From assembly GCF_014644555.1 (NCBI RefSeq), contig NZ_BMKX01000009.1:49271-113270 (forward strand): a stretch of DNA of 64,000 bases, given 5' to 3'. A program made the position numbers and the translations under genes. The notes under the pieces were generated by a model. The model was not told where the DNA came from, did no database searches, and saw only the letters and a program-made list of their open reading frames with translations. Position 1 is the stretch's first letter. The number at the start of each line of letters is the position of its first letter. Of this stretch, positions 26,418 through 33,461 are shown in pieces. The DNA is from Glutamicibacter ardleyensis. GTDB taxonomy: Bacteria > Actinomycetota > Actinomycetes > Actinomycetales > Micrococcaceae.

Positions 26418-26659
26418 CTGTTCCTCCTGGGTGTCGAGATCGCGGGGTCAATTCTTTTGGAGTGCTTCTTGTGGGCAGCTTGTCGCGTCACTCCGAGCGC
26501 GTCGGCGATCTCCTGCCAACTCATGCCCGAACGCAACGCGGCCTCGACCTGCCGGAGTTCCAAGGTGTCAGCGAGCACGCGCAAGGACGCTACGGCCCGC
26601 AATCCTGCTTTCGGGTCGCTGGTATCGGCTGCTACTGCTGCGATCCGCGGAGACTCCAT
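26414..26659 (-). CDS. Small HTH regulator (unit 1)
   Basis: An 81-residue protein with one helix-turn-helix near the C-terminus (MSWQEIADALGVTRQAAHKK) preceded by a helical region rich in Ala and Leu (ALRAVASLRVLADTLELRQ). It overlaps the SRPBCC gene start by 4 bp and heads the operon. Its promoter contains two near-identical repeats (see regulatory entry), suggesting autoregulation. The -10 element lies 6 nt from the ATG, so the transcript is probably leaderless. Confidence 0.8.
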   Translation of the reverse strand: MESPRIAAVAADTSDPKAGLRAVASLRVLADTLELRQVEAALRSGMSWQEIADALGVTRQAAHKKHSKRIDPAISTPRRNR

Positions 26660-26705
26660 GTCGTCAACCTATGTTGCTAAGTGGCCGGATGTCAACCTGG
26701 GTTGC
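26660..26705 (-). promoter_or_regulatory. Promoter and paired operator of unit 1 HTH gene
   Basis: On the minus strand, TTGACA (26695-26690) and TAGGTT (26671-26666) are separated by 18 bp, and the latter is 6 nt from the ATG. Two copies of GTCAACCTATGTTGC-like sequence (26663-26677 and 26691-26705, the second GTCAACCTGGGTTGC) cover both hexamers; each contains a CAAC-N4-GTTG inverted repeat, a good candidate for binding of the small HTH protein. Confidence 0.65.
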
Positions 26706-26793
26706 CTAATTGCTCGGCGAGTTTGGTGTTCGCTGGGCCAGGAGAGGGTCGACGCTTCGGGGATTCGCCGGGTTCTGAGAGGTTGTTATCTGC

Positions 26794-26826
26794 GGCGACG
26801 CGGTGGAGTTTAGATTTTCGAACTAG
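26794..26826 (+). repeat. R1, displaced ychF-end copy
   Basis: Reads in the YchF frame CGDAVEFRFSN-stop. Preceded by the GGCGAC-type arm (GGTTGTTATCTGCGGCGAC). Confidence 0.8.
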
Positions 26827-26862
26827 AGTCCGAACTTGCGGACAGCCCAGAAGCGCGCTTCC

Positions 26863-26881
26863 GGGCCTGTCGAGCCCGGAC
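26863..26881. terminator. Hairpin between R1 and GNAT gene
   Basis: CCGGGC pairs with GCCCGG around CTGTCGA, immediately beyond the 3' end of the minus-strand GNAT gene, so it may end the unit 2 transcript. Confidence 0.45.
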
Positions 26882-26886
26882 GCTCT

Positions 26887-27489
26887 TCAAGCATCAGCCT
26901 GAGCGCGATTGAGCCCCATGGAGACATACGCGGAGAACCCCGCTCGCTTCGCGAACTTGATGCGTCGCCGCTGTGTTTCGGTGAATCCGAGCTTGGCGTA
27001 CAGCCTGAGGGCGGGGGTGTTGGTGTCCTTGATGTCGCGCAGCACGAAATCGTCGGAGGGCAGTTCCAGGAGCCGGCGCATCAGCGCAGTGGCTACGCCT
27101 TTGCCCTGATGCTGCGGCGCTGTCGTGACGAACGCAATCTCCGTCAGACCGGTGCGGGCACCGTCATAGGCCCCCATGAATTGACTTCGGATGATCCGAT
27201 AGCTGATCATGCCGTGTATTGGACCGAGCACGCGCTGGAGCTCGCGCCGATCCGGCTCGAAGCACTCCTGCTTGCCTACGGTGACGACCGCGACCGCGGC
27301 GGGCTCGCCGTCGACGAGCGCGACGTGGAAGCGCTCCAGCATGAGCATCGGGGCGAACGCGTCGGCAAGCACACCGGGGTCATTGGAGAAGAACGCGAAA
27401 TCCTCGGCGAACCCTTGCGTGAGAACTTCAGCGATCCTGTGCCGGTACCCCTCATCCAGTTCGTCTGCGCGCGCGACTTCGATCTTCAT
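26887..27489 (-). CDS. GNAT N-acetyltransferase (unit 2)
   Basis: A 200-residue GNAT protein. FVTTAPQHQGKGVATALMRR is the acetyl-CoA-binding motif A, and NTPALRLYAKLGFTETQRRR closes the fold. Substrate unknown; such proteins paired with TetR regulators usually detoxify or modify small molecules. It overlaps the upstream TetR gene by 4 bp in an operon on the minus strand. Confidence 0.87.
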   Translation of the reverse strand: MKIEVARADELDEGYRHRIAEVLTQGFAEDFAFFSNDPGVLADAFAPMLMLERFHVALVDGEPAAVAVVTVGKQECFEPDRRELQRVLGPIHGMISYRIIRSQFMGAYDGARTGLTEIAFVTTAPQHQGKGVATALMRRLLELPSDDFVLRDIKDTNTPALRLYAKLGFTETQRRRIKFAKRAGFSAYVSMGLNRAQADA

Positions 27490-28091
27490 CGGGGTCCTCC
27501 TGTGAACATTCGTAGGATCAGCTCGACATCGGGCTCCGCAAATCCCTCCCGAAGAGCAACGTGCATCGTCGTTATACCGGCAAGCATGGCGAAGTAGTGA
27601 GAGGTCATTCGGGTTGGGTCTCCCGCGATGATTTGGCCTGCGGCCTGGCCTCGACCGATGAGCAAGGCGAAGGCCCGCCAGAGCGTCCCCTGCGTTGCGG
27701 CCAGCCGCGCCGCAGTCCCCTCAGGAGTGTCCGTCGAGAAGCCCTGGTTGATCACCATGTAGAACTCGGCCGCGCCGTTGTTCGCTGCGAGGTCTGCCAC
27801 GTATACCTCGGTGAAGGATCGGATCATGGAGAGCGGATCCCCTTCGGTCGAGAGCTGAACGGCGACAGCCTCGAGCCCGCGTGAGGCCTGATCGATTAGT
27901 TCATCGAACAGTTCTTCCTTGCTCGCATAGTGCCGGTAGATCGACCCAGTGCTGATCCCCGCCTCGACGGCGATCTGACGCATGTTCGTGGCCGCGAAAC
28001 CACGGTGCGCGAAGACCCGGACGGCGGCCGTCTCCACAGCAGAGCGCGTGGCTGAGCGCAACGCTTCATTCTGTTCCGTCGTCCGCGGCAC
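27486..28091 (-). CDS. TetR/AcrR family regulator (unit 2)
   Basis: A 201-residue repressor with a normal TetR HTH (FAATNMRQIAVEAGISTGSI, then YRHYASKEEL). The C-terminal ligand domain is variable, as usual. Start is GTG 28091, with an AAAGGA 6 nt upstream. A palindrome overlaps its promoter, suggesting autorepression; GNAT is the likely regulated partner. The pair is convergent with neighbouring units. Confidence 0.9.
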   Translation of the reverse strand: MPRTTEQNEALRSATRSAVETAAVRVFAHRGFAATNMRQIAVEAGISTGSIYRHYASKEELFDELIDQASRGLEAVAVQLSTEGDPLSMIRSFTEVYVADLAANNGAAEFYMVINQGFSTDTPEGTAARLAATQGTLWRAFALLIGRGQAAGQIIAGDPTRMTSHYFAMLAGITTMHVALREGFAEPDVELILRMFTGGPR

Positions 28092-28103
28092 GAAGATCCT
28101 TTC

Positions 28104-28130
28104 AATGAACTTTTGTTCATTTTATGCTTC
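28104..28130 (-). promoter_or_regulatory. Likely TetR operator and promoter
   Basis: AATGAAC-TTTT-GTTCATT is a perfect palindrome (28104-28121) just upstream of the TetR start; on the minus strand TAAAAT overlaps its upstream edge. Confidence 0.6.
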
Positions 28131-28245
28131 GATCGCAGACGGCACAACTCTGTGCTCTTCCTGGGCTGCTGCCCGCGAGGTGCCAGGTGGTCGGTGGATT
28201 GATTCGTGGCACCGGTTCGGCACCCAGGGGTTGGTGCGTGCCGGA

Positions 28246-28279
28246 ACTCGGTTGAGTTCCGCTTCAACGTGTAGTTGCG
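28246..28279 (+). repeat. R2, displaced ychF-end copy
   Basis: Reads CRNSVEFRFNV-stop; 30 bp identical to R0. Arm is GTTGGTGCGTGCCGGAACTC. CGGAACTC-GGTT-GAGTTCCG forms a perfect 8-bp inverted repeat at the arm-core junction. Confidence 0.92.
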
Positions 28280-28299
28280 CGCAATCCCGCGCTTTTTGA

Positions 28300-28336
28300 G
28301 GGCAGTTTGACACAAAATAAATGTGTCAAACTGCCC
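28300..28336 (+). terminator. Terminator after R2
   Basis: GGGCAGTTTGACACA pairs perfectly with TGTGTCAAACTGCCC around AAATAAA. It may be the terminator that once served ychF before units 1-2 arrived. Confidence 0.8.
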
Positions 28337-28506
28337 TTTGCGCCATGTCTGTGCCAAAGATCGGCGTTGATCGCTGGCTGAAGGCGTCAGAGGAAGTAGT
28401 CGTTAGCGTCCGGCCAGTTTTCTTCTCAGTCCTTATTCTTGGGATGACTCGATAGCTACTGTCGTATGTTGACCAGAACTTCATTTACGAATCGGAGCAG
28501 ATCCGC

Positions 28507-28842
28507 CTACTTCCGAACTAGAGTGCGGTCAGTGACGTTCTTGCGTAGCGCGTGCGCCGGTTTCTGGCGAGCCGACCTCACCAACTTGCGAGGCGTGACA
28601 GCCCGCTCTGTTTGTTCCGGAGTCACATGATTCATGGTCATGAGTTCTTGAAGACGTCCAATAGTCCCGAATGGATGCTGGCTCGTGTCGTTTTTCCCTG
28701 GAACGCCCGCTGCATCGAAAGCCGAATGTCTGAGATTCTCCGACAGTGCTTTGCCTAGCAGGCGAATGAAGTGATCCCACTCTCGCTGGTCTGATCTCAG
28801 AGTCCAACGCGTATCGTCGGGTAAATCGGAAGTCGAGAACAA
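28507..28842 (-). CDS. Hypothetical protein (unit 3), uncertain
   Basis: An open frame of 111 residues, divergent from the unit 3 NUDIX gene. TRWTLRSDQREWDHFIRLLG is a plausible folded start with mixed composition; the rest is basic and lacks recognisable motifs. It ends with a positively charged tail. No ribosome-binding site is obvious. The alternative is that it is non-coding. The remainder of the 28337-28506 interval shows nothing. Confidence 0.4.
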   Translation of the reverse strand: MFSTSDLPDDTRWTLRSDQREWDHFIRLLGKALSENLRHSAFDAAGVPGKNDTSQHPFGTIGRLQELMTMNHVTPEQTERAVTPRKLVRSARQKPAHALRKNVTDRTLVRK

Positions 28843-28915
28843 AGGCTGCCCCCAAATCTAGGGGATTCAAACGCACGGTGTGGTCTGCCGTACAACAAGC
28901 TGTACCATCGTGAGC

Positions 28916-29362
28916 ATGAGTAGACGTTCGGTCAAAAAGGCAGTCGGGTACGTCGTCCACGACGGAAACCTGCTCGTGTTCACACACGACGATTACCCGA
29001 TGGAAGTCACTGGTGTGCAGGTGCCCGCTGGGTCAATCGCCGAGGGCGAGTCGCCTGCGCATGCCGTCGTGCGCGAGGTGGGGGAAGAGACCGGCCTCGC
29101 AGCCAGGATCGTTCGCTCGTTGGGCGTCGAGTCGTACGACATGTGGCCTGCGAAGCCTGAGGTGCACGAACGGCACTTCTTTCAACTTGAGCTGGTGGAC
29201 TCGGACGTTCAAGTTAGGTGGAAGTGCGGTGAGAACGATGCATCTGACGGCGGGCAACCGGTCAGCTGGACGTGCTGGTGGATGAAGCTGAGCGATGCCC
29301 ACGTTCTCTGTGCTGGCTTTGGCGCGCGACTTGGCAGCATCGGTATCGATGGCGATCTCTAA
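28916..29362 (+). CDS. NUDIX hydrolase (unit 3)
   Basis: A 148-residue NUDIX protein. The Nudix box is intact: GSIAEGESPAHAVV then REVGEETGL. N-terminal RRSVKKAVGYVVHDGNLLVF and the C-terminal Trp-rich SWTCWWMKL are seen. ATG 28916 is chosen; a TACCAT -10-like hexamer lies 7 nt upstream, suggesting a leaderless transcript. R3 follows 9 bp after the stop, so this gene is the last in its unit. Substrate is unknown. Confidence 0.85.
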   Translation: MSRRSVKKAVGYVVHDGNLLVFTHDDYPMEVTGVQVPAGSIAEGESPAHAVVREVGEETGLAARIVRSLGVESYDMWPAKPEVHERHFFQLELVDSDVQVRWKCGENDASDGGQPVSWTCWWMKLSDAHVLCAGFGARLGSIGIDGDL

Positions 29363-29370
29363 GGTTACTT

Positions 29371-29408
29371 CGTGCCAGAACTCGGTTGAGTTCAGGTTCA
29401 ATGTCTAA
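29371..29408 (+). repeat. R3, displaced ychF-end copy
   Basis: Reads CQNSVEFRFNV-stop, with Arg coded AGG. GAACTC-GGTT-GAGTTC forms a 6-bp inverted repeat. Arm: GGTTACTTCGTGCCAGAACTC minus last bases. Confidence 0.85.
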
Positions 29409-29476
29409 TGCAGGCTTCTGACCCACCTACCTGCGCATCAGTCCCTGACACCGGGCACTCCCGTAACATTGCGGGT

Positions 29477-30481
29477 ATGAATGCGTCGCTTTCGAAGGGT
29501 CGAGCGAAGGTGCCACCGGCACGGACTGGCCGACTTGACTCCACGGACCGCCGGTACGAGCCTTTCGTGCGCCTCGTCCCTGCACCAGTGCGGCGGGTGG
29601 CCTCGTCGTGGAGGTGGGATGCGCCGGACGGGGGTGGTTCGTGGGACCTGCACATCGAGCACGTGGGTGCCCCGACGGCTTCGGTCCGAATGCTGCTGGT
29701 CCATGGAGCGGGAGGGAACGCGGCGGCGATGTGGCCCTACGCTGCACACCTGAGTCGCCTGGGCGCTCGGGTTACGGTGGTCGATCTGCCCGGTTACGGG
29801 CGAACGATCCGGGTGCGGCGTGGACGCCGCAGCGTCAGTTATGGCGACTGGCAGCAGCTGCTCGTCGATCTCGTGGGTCGTGAGCATGACGAGCGGCCAC
29901 TTGTCCTCGTCGGGGCGAGCATGGGTGGTGCCCTCGCGGTCGACACCGCTGCAGTGACCGGACTGGCCAAGCGGGTCATCGCGACCTGCCTGCTCGACCC
30001 GACTCGGCCGGGCATCGCTGCCGCCATCGTGCGAGCCCCGTGGATAGCGCGGCTGGGATTGCCACTGCTGCAGTTCGCCCGGGGGCCAGCGGCGAATCCA
30101 CGGATCCCGGTCCGCGTGCTGACCCCTATGTCTGCGATTTCGAACGACCCTGGCCTCAGTCATGCAGTGCTCACCGACCCGTGCGGCGGTGGTGGCGCGA
30201 TGCCGGTGGGCTGGTACCGCTCGTTCCTCGAGGCAGGTCCGGCTATTCCACCCGAGCAATACCAAGGACCACCGGTCGTGCTGTTGCATCCGGCCGAGGA
30301 TCGTTGGACTATGCCGGAGCTCAGCCTCGACTACCTTGGTCGGCTTCACGGCAAGACCCGGGTCGTGATGCTTCCTGGCTGCGGCCACTTCCCCCTCGAG
30401 GAGCCCGGCTTCCAGGTCCTCCTGGACGAGGTTTCGGATGAGATGGAACAGGTGCTGGATGACCAGCGGAGAGGCAGCTGA
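29477..30481 (+). CDS. Alpha/beta hydrolase (unit 4)
   Basis: A 334-residue alpha/beta hydrolase. LLVHGAGGNAAAMWPYAAHL gives the oxyanion region, GASMGGAL the nucleophile elbow (Ser about residue 155), HPAEDRW the acid residue and PGCGHFPLEEP the catalytic His. The substrate is unknown. ATG 29477 is chosen; TAACAT lies 7 nt before it, so it may be leaderless. The upstream 23 codons of the open frame overlap R3 and are not family-like. The gene fills one unit of the array. Confidence 0.87.
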   Translation: MNASLSKGRAKVPPARTGRLDSTDRRYEPFVRLVPAPVRRVASSWRWDAPDGGGSWDLHIEHVGAPTASVRMLLVHGAGGNAAAMWPYAAHLSRLGARVTVVDLPGYGRTIRVRRGRRSVSYGDWQQLLVDLVGREHDERPLVLVGASMGGALAVDTAAVTGLAKRVIATCLLDPTRPGIAAAIVRAPWIARLGLPLLQFARGPAANPRIPVRVLTPMSAISNDPGLSHAVLTDPCGGGGAMPVGWYRSFLEAGPAIPPEQYQGPPVVLLHPAEDRWTMPELSLDYLGRLHGKTRVVMLPGCGHFPLEEPGFQVLLDEVSDEMEQVLDDQRRGS

Positions 30482-30552
30482 GTCGGCCATGCGCGGTGAG
30501 GGACCGTAGCCCTGAGACCGGTCTGGCCCGGTGAGGCGTGCATGCGTTCCCA

Positions 30553-30590
30553 GCCGTGGCGACGCCGTGGAATTTCGTTTTGCCGTATAA
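30553..30590 (+). repeat. R4, displaced ychF-end copy
   Basis: Reads RGDAVEFRFAV-stop (GAATTTCGTTTTGCC in the core); GGCGAC-type arm. Confidence 0.8.
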
Positions 30591-30744
30591 CCTCTGGTTG
30601 CGCGTGGTGTCATGCGCTTCCTCTGCGTTTGGTCACCGCGTTGCTGCCCTTGTCCATGACCTCCCGAGTCCGCTCGTGTCGGTGGACAGCTGGATGACGA
30701 CCCTGCGAGTCGATCCGCGAGACGCGTTGTCGTACGATTGAGCG

Positions 30745-31137
30745 GTGACGACTCCTATACGCCGCGAGATCGGCCAAGTCTTCATCCCGGTGCGGGACAT
30801 CCACCGCTCTGCCGACTGGTACGGCAGGCTGCTCGGTGCGGAGGTGTCCCTGCCTTCGCATGACGACACGATCGTCGACGTCCCGATGGAACCGGGCCCC
30901 GGCCTTGCTCTGGACGCGAACGCGCCGTTCACGCCGGACGGTCCGCCACGCTTCTTCTGGTGGGCCGATGACCTCGGCGCAGTCGTGGCGCATTTGCGCG
31001 ATCTCGGGGCCGAACTCGCCTCGGACGTCGTCGACATCGGGAGCGTGGCCTTCGTCCAGTTCCGGGATCCTGACGGGAACCTGCTCATGGTGTGCGCTCG
31101 AACGGAGGGCGACGAGTCCGCTCACACCGTTGTCTGA
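30745..31137 (+). CDS. VOC/glyoxalase family protein (unit 5)
   Basis: A 130-residue single-repeat vicinal-oxygen-chelate protein. FIPVRDIHRSADWYGRLLGAEV is the usual first beta-alpha unit, and VAFVQFRDPDGNLLMVCART the metal-ligand strand. Could be a glyoxalase-type detoxification enzyme or resistance protein. Start is GTG 30745, 6 nt after TACGAT, again leaderless-like. Confidence 0.87.
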   Translation: MTTPIRREIGQVFIPVRDIHRSADWYGRLLGAEVSLPSHDDTIVDVPMEPGPGLALDANAPFTPDGPPRFFWWADDLGAVVAHLRDLGAELASDVVDIGSVAFVQFRDPDGNLLMVCARTEGDESAHTVV

Positions 31138-31204
31138 CCGCCGGTGCGCGAAGGCGCGGCTCATCAGTGCTGGCTCGCACAACGACAGTGGCGGAAGAGA
31201 TTGC

Positions 31205-31244
31205 TCGGTGTCGGAATGGGGTGGAGTTCCGTTTCTCGAACTAA
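31205..31244 (+). repeat. R5, displaced ychF-end copy
   Basis: Reads CRNGVEFRFSN-stop; arm is weakly conserved. Confidence 0.75.
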
Positions 31245-31420
31245 ACCTTTGGTGCGCTCGCATTCACGGATCGAAGCCGACGCGCACAGCTCCGCTCGCT
31301 GTCAATAATCAGTACCGTGTCTAAGTCGGCGTAAGCCCTCTGTGTCAGCCTTGAGTGAGATCCCCGGTGACCCTCTGTGGATCTGTACCCCGGAGTTGCA
31401 CCCTTACTGCACAGTGACAG

Positions 31421-31465
31421 GTTGGTATGTACCGGAACTCGGTGGAGTTCCGCTTCAACGTCTAG
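31421..31465 (+). repeat. R6, displaced ychF-end copy
   Basis: Reads YRNSVEFRFNV-stop. Its 22-nt arm (31419-31440) is identical to that of R11. CGGAACTC-GGTG-GAGTTCCG is a perfect inverted repeat. Unit 6 (31245-31420), between R5 and R6, contains no recognisable gene. Confidence 0.9.
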
Positions 31466-31479
31466 ATCCTGTCATCACG

Positions 31480-31522
31480 AACGAAGCGCTCCCTGGATTC
31501 GGAATCCGGGGAGCGCTTCGTT
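31480..31522 (+). terminator. Terminator after R6
   Basis: AACGAAGCGCTCCC pairs with GGGGAGCGCTTCGTT. The rest of 31523-31774 shows no gene; a possible TTGACA at 31558 lies far from the next start. Confidence 0.8.
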
Positions 31523-31774
31523 GTAACAGCATATGCACTCGGGCTGTGCGTACTGTCTTGACACCTCCTTCGCCTTCGCTGTAGTTCGGCGAACCGATCT
31601 GCCTCGGACAAAGATTGATCAAGTGATCGTCATCTGGGCGCTACGGCTCATCGAGACGTTCCGGCACTGAGACCTGGAGAAACCGGACGTCCAGGTATCA
31701 CCGATTCGGCGGTACCTTCTATGAGCCAACGCGTGAATATTGCAAGTAGATCCTGCAGGGTCTAAGCTAATGGC

Positions 31775-32116
31775 ATGTGGAGCGTGGATATCGAGCTGAT
31801 CGCCCAGTGGCTCGTTTCGCTTGACGACGACTCGCGCGCGCAGGTGGTCGCCGCGATCGAGTTGCTTCAGGACCAGGGCCCTCAGCTCGGTCGCCCCATC
31901 GTCGACACTGTGTCGTCGTCTAGGCACCGCAACATGAAAGAGCTCAGGCCGGGCTCATCCGGCCGGTCCAAGTTGCGGGTCCTGTTCGTATTCGATCCCG
32001 AACGCTCGGCGATCATGCTGATCGCAGGCGACAAGGCCGACGATTGGACACGCTGGTACAAGACGAACATTCCACTGGCCGATGACCTGTTCGATGAGCA
32101 CCTGCGCAGACTGTAA
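31775..32116 (+). CDS. RelE/HigB-type toxin (unit 7)
   Basis: A 113-residue toxin of the phage-Gp49-like HigB/RelE family. ELIAQWLVSLDDDSRAQVVA, LGRPIVDTVSSSRHRNMKEL and LRVLFVFDPERSAIMLIAGD with the tail DDWTRWYKTNIPLADDLFDE are characteristic. These cleave mRNA on the ribosome. TTGCAA and TAAGCT (31740-31745 and 31763-31768, 17 bp apart) precede the ATG by 6 nt. The antitoxin follows 14 bp downstream. Confidence 0.88.
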   Translation: MWSVDIELIAQWLVSLDDDSRAQVVAAIELLQDQGPQLGRPIVDTVSSSRHRNMKELRPGSSGRSKLRVLFVFDPERSAIMLIAGDKADDWTRWYKTNIPLADDLFDEHLRRL

Positions 32117-32130
32117 GGAGAAAGATCGAG

Positions 32131-32436
32131 ATGGCTAAGACCCTGAAAGATTTTGTCGCTAAGCACCCCGTGGACCGGGAGCTCGTTGAGGCGCACAAGG
32201 AACGGATGCTCGCCGAGGTGCGTGCATACCGCCTCCGCGAGTTGCGCGAGGAGGCGGGCCTGACTCAGGCTCAGCTCGCCGAGCGCATCGGCGTGGGTCA
32301 GCGTCAGGTCTCCAAGATCGAGCACGGCGACCTCGATAGCTCGAAAGTCAGCACGATCCGCAGCTACCTCGAGGCAGTCGGTGGCGGGCTGGCAATCGAG
32401 TACGTGGTCGGCGACCAGCGCGTCCGGGTGGTCTGA
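32131..32436 (+). CDS. XRE-family antitoxin (HigA-type, unit 7)
   Basis: A 101-residue protein with a central XRE HTH (EAGLTQAQLAERIGVGQRQV, SKIEHGDLDS). It neutralises the upstream toxin and represses the operon. Starts ATG 32131 with AAGGAGAAAG 9 nt before. Toxin-first order is normal for this Gp49/HigBA subtype. Confidence 0.9.
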   Translation: MAKTLKDFVAKHPVDRELVEAHKERMLAEVRAYRLRELREEAGLTQAQLAERIGVGQRQVSKIEHGDLDSSKVSTIRSYLEAVGGGLAIEYVVGDQRVRVV

Positions 32437-32452
32437 GCCCAAAGGTTTGCCA

Positions 32453-32490
32453 ACCGTGGCGACGTGGTGGAGTTCCGCTTCAACGTGTAA
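32453..32490 (+). repeat. R7, displaced ychF-end copy
   Basis: Reads RGDVVEFRFNV-stop, closest to R0 in encoded peptide; GGCGAC-type arm. Confidence 0.9.
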
Positions 32491-32502
32491 TCTTCATTTC
32501 CC

Positions 32503-32538
32503 AAACGCCCTCGGTTTCTTGAAGCCGGGTGCGTTTTT
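32503..32538 (+). terminator. Terminator after R7
   Basis: AAACGCCCTCGGTTTC pairs with GAAGCCGGGTGCGTTT via G-U pairs, loop TT, then a run of T. Unit 8 (32491-32602) has no other content. Confidence 0.75.
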
Positions 32539-32602
32539 GCGCTCAGCGTCAACGGCTGCGAGGAATGTAGCGTGGCGGTAAGGCGAGCATCGTAAAGAAG
32601 AG

Positions 32603-32633
32603 TGTCACCGTTGAACTTAGATTTTCAATCTAA
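32603..32633 (+). repeat. R8, displaced ychF-end copy, diverged
   Basis: Reads TVELRFSI-stop; the arm is not recognisable. It is only 143 bp from R7. Confidence 0.6.
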
Positions 32634-32649
32634 CCTCAGGGGAGCAAGT

Positions 32650-33432
32650 TCACTCCCTAGGGAGGGACTCTAATGTTCGCACGTGAAGCCGCAACGCGTT
32701 TGCGGCGAACGCCGCGGCTTCCTTTGTGCCAAAGGCGATATGGAAGTCGGGGTTCGATTCATACTGAGCCGCTAGACCTCGGATCATGTCGACGGACTTC
32801 GCCGTATCGCCTGTGTGGGTAGGAGTACCAGGAATCTCCTTGAACCACTCCAGATGAACGGCCGCGTGTTCTTGCGCGACGGGGGAGTCGATGTCATGTC
32901 CTTCTTCATGGATCTCACGCCAACGAGCGAGAAGGGCGTCGGCTCTGGCCTTCCAATCCTTCTGTTGCCGGAATGATTTCTCGTGCCACCACTGATTCGA
33001 CGCGTCGAATGCTTCGCGCCCCCAACGTTCGACAACCTCAGTCTCGTATCGGTCGTTGAATCCTTCGAGCATGACATCCATGCGAGGTTCGCGTCCCTGT
33101 CGACGCATTGACAAGGTGTGCTCCACCGCGTTAATGCGTCGATCCAGAGCGAAGCGTTCCCGAGCCAAGAACTCCAAATGTCCAGCGAGTGCTTCGATTT
33201 CCAGCTCAGGCGTCACAGGCGTATCGAGCACGGTCGCGATGTCTTGCAGTGGCATGCCTGTTTCCCGCAACAGCAGGATTCGCTGCAGCCGGGCGACCGC
33301 GTCGCGCCCGTAGTAGCGATACCCGTTGGACCCAATGCGGTCCGGTTCGAGCAGCCCAATCTGGTGGTAGTGGCGCAGCGTGCGTCCGCTAATGCCCGCA
33401 CGCTGCGCGAGTTGGTGCACGGTCCATTCCAA
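32650..33432 (-). CDS. MerR/TipAS regulator (unit 9)
   Basis: A 260-residue MerR protein. Residues 1-70 are the MerR HTH (WTVHQLAQRAGISGRTLRHY, YRYYGRDAVARLQRI) and 120-255 a TipAS drug-binding domain (FNDRYETEVVERWG, HDIDSPVAQEHAAVHLEWF). It is cotranscribed with and 29 bp downstream of a DUF2268 gene whose promoter contains a MerR-type dyad, so it is presumably the activator of its own operon. TipAS proteins bind thiopeptide-like ligands; here the ligand is unknown. Confidence 0.9.
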   Translation of the reverse strand: MEWTVHQLAQRAGISGRTLRHYHQIGLLEPDRIGSNGYRYYGRDAVARLQRILLLRETGMPLQDIATVLDTPVTPELEIEALAGHLEFLARERFALDRRINAVEHTLSMRRQGREPRMDVMLEGFNDRYETEVVERWGREAFDASNQWWHEKSFRQQKDWKARADALLARWREIHEEGHDIDSPVAQEHAAVHLEWFKEIPGTPTHTGDTAKSVDMIRGLAAQYESNPDFHIAFGTKEAAAFAANALRLHVRTLESLPRE

Positions 33433-33461
33433 GGACTTCCTCCTGTTGCTTGACTTCGTTC

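Noticed and set aside
31342-31584. Plus-strand open frame across R6
   Set aside because: It runs through the repeat and its terminator; no family features.
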